Positions 15,248 through 17,396 of a stretch of 17,396 nt of DNA are shown here, in pieces. The position numbers and the translations under genes were made by a program. The stretch is from an uncultured Collinsella sp. (lineage in GTDB: Bacteria; Actinomycetota; Coriobacteriia; Coriobacteriales; Coriobacteriaceae). Each line of letters begins with the position of its first letter. Within the stretch, counting starts at the first letter, position 1. The stretch covers positions 1-17,396 of the forward strand of contig CAUDVX010000035.1 of NCBI GenBank assembly GCA_958452935.1, written 5' to 3'. A model generated the notes under the pieces. It was not told the origin of the DNA. It saw only the letters and a program-made list of their open reading frames with translations, and did not search any database.

Positions 15248-15337
15248 CTATTCAGTCGCACGACAGGACCCACAGGATGCAAGAATTCTACTCGTGGCGA
15301 TAATCCCTACACCCTAGAAGTCCTAATGTGACAAACG

Positions 15338-15760
15338 CTAACTCTCCCAGCCGGCACGGACGGTTGCTACGACATCGCCTAGGCGCTGGCCGAGAGCTGC
15401 CAAGTGCTGAAGCACCTCATTGGGCGAGGCGCCGTTGAGAATGCAGGTGAGCGCATACGAGACCAGGAAAATCGCCGCAAGTCCTAACGGAATGAGCACA
15501 ATCATCGCTAACGTGCGCAGGCGCTGGCCCGCGCGGCGGTGACGCGTGCGGCGCTTGTCGAACGCAAGCTCCTGCGCATATGAATCTTGTTGTACGGAAT
15601 AGTTCTCTGGCGCCGATCCGCCCGCAGGCGAAACCGCGGGCGTGGCATTTTGCACAGGGGGCTGGGCGGTTACCCCTTGCATTTGCATCTCCATGAGCCG
15701 TTGCTGCTGACGCAACATGCGCTCAGCTTGTTGCTGCGGAGTCTCAAGAAACAGATCCAT
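15338..15760 (-). CDS. Small Gln-rich single-pass membrane protein, unknown function
   Basis: A 140-residue protein. Residues 1-35 are rich in Gln, Met and Arg (QQQAERMLRQQQRLMEMQMQ) and probably helical; 35-60 are a Pro/Ala/Ser linker; 69-82 are strongly basic (KRRTRHRRAGQRLR); one membrane helix spans about 83-107; a 33-residue tail follows. The basic cluster before the helix points to a cytoplasmic N-terminus. I do not recognise the family. The ATG at 15760 has GGAGG five bases upstream; a TTG four codons earlier overlaps that site and is rejected. No terminator is evident in the 90 bases after its stop. Confidence 0.65.
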   Translation of the reverse strand: MDLFLETPQQQAERMLRQQQRLMEMQMQGVTAQPPVQNATPAVSPAGGSAPENYSVQQDSYAQELAFDKRRTRHRRAGQRLRTLAMIVLIPLGLAAIFLVSYALTCILNGASPNEVLQHLAALGQRLGDVVATVRAGWES

Positions 15761-15772
15761 GCTGGCCTCCAA

Positions 15773-16010
15773 AATCGGAGCATTCGACGCTTACGATCAG
15801 CATCCCGCACCGCCAAGGCCACGGCAACGCAATCCGTAGCAATAGCTGCGAAGTTTCTTGTTGACAAAAGCTGTCGAAAACCTCAACAACTCCCCTACCA
15901 GCACTTTCTCTGAGCTTTTTTATCGAATGATCTTTTGCCCTTCCACCAACCCGCCAACTAACCAAAAGCTGACCAAAAGCTTGACGGAAATTGTGAAGAC
16001 CGGGACCCCA
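15773..16010. other. Non-coding stretch with short tandem repeats
   Basis: No credible gene. ACCAAAAGCT occurs twice with an 11-base period (15961-15970, 15972-15981), and a related GACAAAAGCTGTC, itself partly symmetrical, lies at 15863-15875. The stretch should hold the promoter of the small membrane protein gene; the helical-turn period suggests protein binding. Frames that cross it are low-complexity shadows without ribosome binding sites. Confidence 0.35.
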
Positions 16011-16013
16011 CAC

Positions 16014-16041
16014 AAAAAGTGCCGCCCCAAAGGGGCGGCAC
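16014..16041 (-). terminator. Terminator of the four-helix membrane protein gene (3' element copy 1)
   Basis: GTGCCGCCCC (16019-16028) and GGGGCGGCAC (16032-16041) pair perfectly around AAA; on the minus strand TTTTTGTG follows. It is the distal part of a two-hairpin 3' element whose second copy follows the rubrerythrin gene. Confidence 0.9.
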
Positions 16042-16090
16042 ACAAACTTATTATCAGCTTTTCTGTAACGAGCATGCGACGACTCAACGC

Positions 16091-16176
16091 CGGAGCGCAG
16101 GGCGGGGAAACCTTTGCCTCGCGCGACCCTGCGAAGCCGTGAGCGAGAGGGAAAGGTTTCCCCGCCCTGCGCTCCG
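16091..16176 (-). repeat. Long 3' hairpin, copy 1 (25-bp perfect stem)
   Basis: Arms 16091-16115 and 16152-16176 are exact reverse complements around a 36-base loop that can add CCTC/GAGG. It begins 17 bases after the stop codon of the membrane protein gene and is followed by about 50 conserved bases and the terminator at 16014-16041. Copy 2 is at 16997-17086. Confidence 0.9.
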
Positions 16177-16193
16177 TGGTCGGTGGGGGCAGA

Positions 16194-16826
16194 TTACATG
16201 CCCGAAAGACCGCGAGCAGCGGTGGCACACAAAAACGCCAAGACTAGAATCATGAGCGAACCGGCAATGTCGGCCACCACGCCCGTAAAACGACGCTCAA
16301 ACAGCCAGCTCTCGAAATGCGGGGCGACATTGCGCCAAACACGCCACAACAAGATGCCCATGCCGATGACGCCGGGGATATTGAGCAGCAAAATCTCGGA
16401 GCACAAGAGGCCAATCAGGTTGCCGGCGGCAAAGCCCGCATCGCCCTCGCAGTACTTGCGATAAATCATGTACAGCATGTACGCCACAAACGGCTGCAGG
16501 CACGCAGAGATAAACGTAACCACCATTGAGGGATCCTGAGAAAAGACATCGGTGAGCTTATCCACACTCGTGGCATCTTTCGAAGCCAAGAACAAGCCAA
16601 TGACCACCACGGGCACCACGCCCAAGATAACCTCGACCAGAGTAAACAACTTAGCAGTCAGATCCTCGCTAGCCGTATTGAGGTGAGGCGCCCACTCAGG
16701 ATGAGCATGTGCGCCAACCTTTTTCTCCTTATCGGCACGGGCAACCTTACCGCCCTCATCAACCACGCGATTAGGATCACGACGAGTCCCAGCAGCAGCA
16801 ACCCGAGCCCGAGACTTCTTACCCAT
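16194..16826 (-). CDS. Membrane protein with about four helices, unknown function
   Basis: A 210-residue protein. Residues 1-45 are basic and polar (MGKKSRARVAAAGTRRDPNR), then hydrophobic segments at about 58-82, 102-122, 130-163 (possibly two) and 184-205. I do not recognise a family; no catalytic motif stands out. The N-terminal Lys/Arg cluster suggests a cytoplasmic N-terminus, perhaps contacting nucleic acid or acidic lipid. The ATG at 16826 has only a weak purine-rich TGGGG site about nine bases upstream. The gene is followed by a long hairpin and a terminator, the same pair that follows the rubrerythrin gene, and is probably transcribed alone from a promoter in 16827-16917. Confidence 0.7.
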   Translation of the reverse strand: MGKKSRARVAAAGTRRDPNRVVDEGGKVARADKEKKVGAHAHPEWAPHLNTASEDLTAKLFTLVEVILGVVPVVVIGLFLASKDATSVDKLTDVFSQDPSMVVTFISACLQPFVAYMLYMIYRKYCEGDAGFAAGNLIGLLCSEILLLNIPGVIGMGILLWRVWRNVAPHFESWLFERRFTGVVADIAGSLMILVLAFLCATAARGLSGM

Positions 16827-16917
16827 AACAACACCCCATCAGGTAGTAGATAAACTAAAAGTCGCTACCCAGTGTACCCCACCCATGAACGGTGCCGTCC
16901 CAACCAGTCCCCACATA

Positions 16918-16946
16918 AAAACGTGCCGCCCCAAAAGGGGCGGCAC
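16918..16946 (-). terminator. Terminator of the rubrerythrin gene (3' element copy 2)
   Basis: GTGCCGCCCC (16923-16932) and GGGGCGGCAC (16937-16946) pair perfectly around AAAA; the minus strand continues GTTTTTATG. The stem is identical to that at 16019-16041; the loop has one more base. Confidence 0.9.
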
Positions 16947-16996
16947 ACAAACTTTAATATCAGCTTTTCAGTAACGAGCAAGCGACGACCCAACGC

Positions 16997-17086
16997 CGGG
17001 GCGCAGGGCGGGGAAATACCTTTGCCTCGCGCGACCCTGCGGAGCCGTGAGCGAGAGGGAAAGGTATTTCCCCGCCCTGCGCCCCG
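16997..17086 (-). repeat. Long 3' hairpin, copy 2 (27-bp perfect stem)
   Basis: Arms 16997-17023 and 17060-17086 are exact reverse complements around a 36-base loop that differs from copy 1 at one base. Against copy 1 the stem has one A-T pair changed to G-C and two extra pairs (TA/TA), each change matched on the other arm. It starts 21 bases after the rubrerythrin stop codon. Confidence 0.9.
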
Positions 17087-17107
17087 CAGTCCACGTTCGC
17101 ATCGGCG

Positions 17108-17396
17108 CTAGTAGTTCACCACCTGCTCCTCAAAGTACGCCTTCGGGTGGTTACAAACCGGGCACACCTCGGGCGCCTCGGCGCCAACGTGCAGGTGCCC
17201 ACAGTTCAGGCACTTCCATACCTTCACGCCCTCGCGCTCAAATACCTCGCCCGACTCAATGCGCTCGACAAGCTTGTTGTAGCGCTCCTCGTGAGCCTTC
17301 TCCACGGCACCGACGCCACGGAACTTCTCGGCGATCTCGGTAAAGCCCTCCTCCTCGGCGGTCTTGGCGAACTCGTCGTACATCGTGGTCCACTCG
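17108..17396 (-). CDS. rbr: Rubrerythrin, C-terminal part
   Basis: The last 96 codons are in the window; the frame runs off the right edge with no stop, so the start is outside. The visible part has the end of the four-helix diiron domain, with EKAHEERY giving the second ExxH iron ligands, and the rubredoxin-like domain with CLNC and CPVC cysteine pairs (KCLNCGHLHVGAEAPEVCPV). Rubrerythrin reduces hydrogen peroxide in the cytosol of anaerobes using electrons passed through the rubredoxin iron. Its presence fits an anaerobic host. An ATG at 17383 lies inside the diiron domain and is not the true start, as EWTT codons precede it in frame. Confidence 0.92.
   Translation of the reverse strand, partial: EWTTMYDEFAKTAEEEGFTEIAEKFRGVGAVEKAHEERYNKLVERIESGEVFEREGVKVWKCLNCGHLHVGAEAPEVCPVCNHPKAYFEEQVVNY

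Noticed and set aside
15744..16043. Minus-strand 99-codon frame in the gap before the small membrane protein
   Set aside because: It overlaps the start of that gene and part of the terminator, has mixed composition and no Shine-Dalgarno.

Overview
The window reads as chromosomal DNA from a high-GC Gram-positive gut bacterium. I infer the class Coriobacteriia, probably a Collinsella-like species. The grounds are the GC-rich codon use, the gene content (FrlB-type SIS protein, Mfd, RmuC, rubrerythrin) and the many GC-rich intergenic hairpins. This is an inference from style, not from a database match. Almost every gene lies on the minus strand; the one clear plus-strand gene is a GntR/HutC regulator.

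Layout. 1-64: the first codons of a probable EamA/DMT permease, minus strand. 65-348: two unrelated inverted repeats, including a perfect 38-bp one. 349-2269: a sugar-phosphate deglycase/isomerase of the FrlB type and a divergent HutC-type regulator, with two near-identical 18-bp operator candidates between them. 2277-4879: a phosphinothricin-type GNAT acetyltransferase, a threonine aldolase-type PLP enzyme and a PAP2 membrane phosphatase, with a terminator between the first two. 4983-5080: an imperfect long stem with G-U pairs on the plus-strand RNA. 5095-8727: mfd, the transcription-repair coupling factor, with two tandem terminators upstream, one only about 25 bases before its ribosome binding site. 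8912-14071: a membrane-anchored zinc-ribbon protein, endonuclease III (nth), a fused ABC exporter and rmuC. Three of these genes (mfd, nth, rmuC) belong to DNA maintenance. 14123-15214: a more AT-rich nucleotidyltransferase/HTH module that looks like a toxin-antitoxin pair fused into one frame. 15338-16826: a small Gln-rich single-pass membrane protein, then a four-helix membrane protein. 17108-17396: the C-terminal part of rubrerythrin, cut by the window edge.

The most interesting points are these. First, the nucleotidyltransferase fusion keeps a near-perfect internal Shine-Dalgarno and an in-frame TTG start. Removing one A from the A6 tract just before it would restore a classic two-gene arrangement with a TTGA stop/start overlap. 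Second, a two-hairpin 3' element of about 165 bases occurs twice, each time right after the stop codon of a different minus-strand gene. Differences between the copies preserve base pairing on both sides of a 25-27 bp stem. Third, the 38-bp inverted repeat near the left end is itself built of arms that end in inverted heptamers. No CRISPR array, tRNA, rRNA, transposase or complete mobile element was seen.
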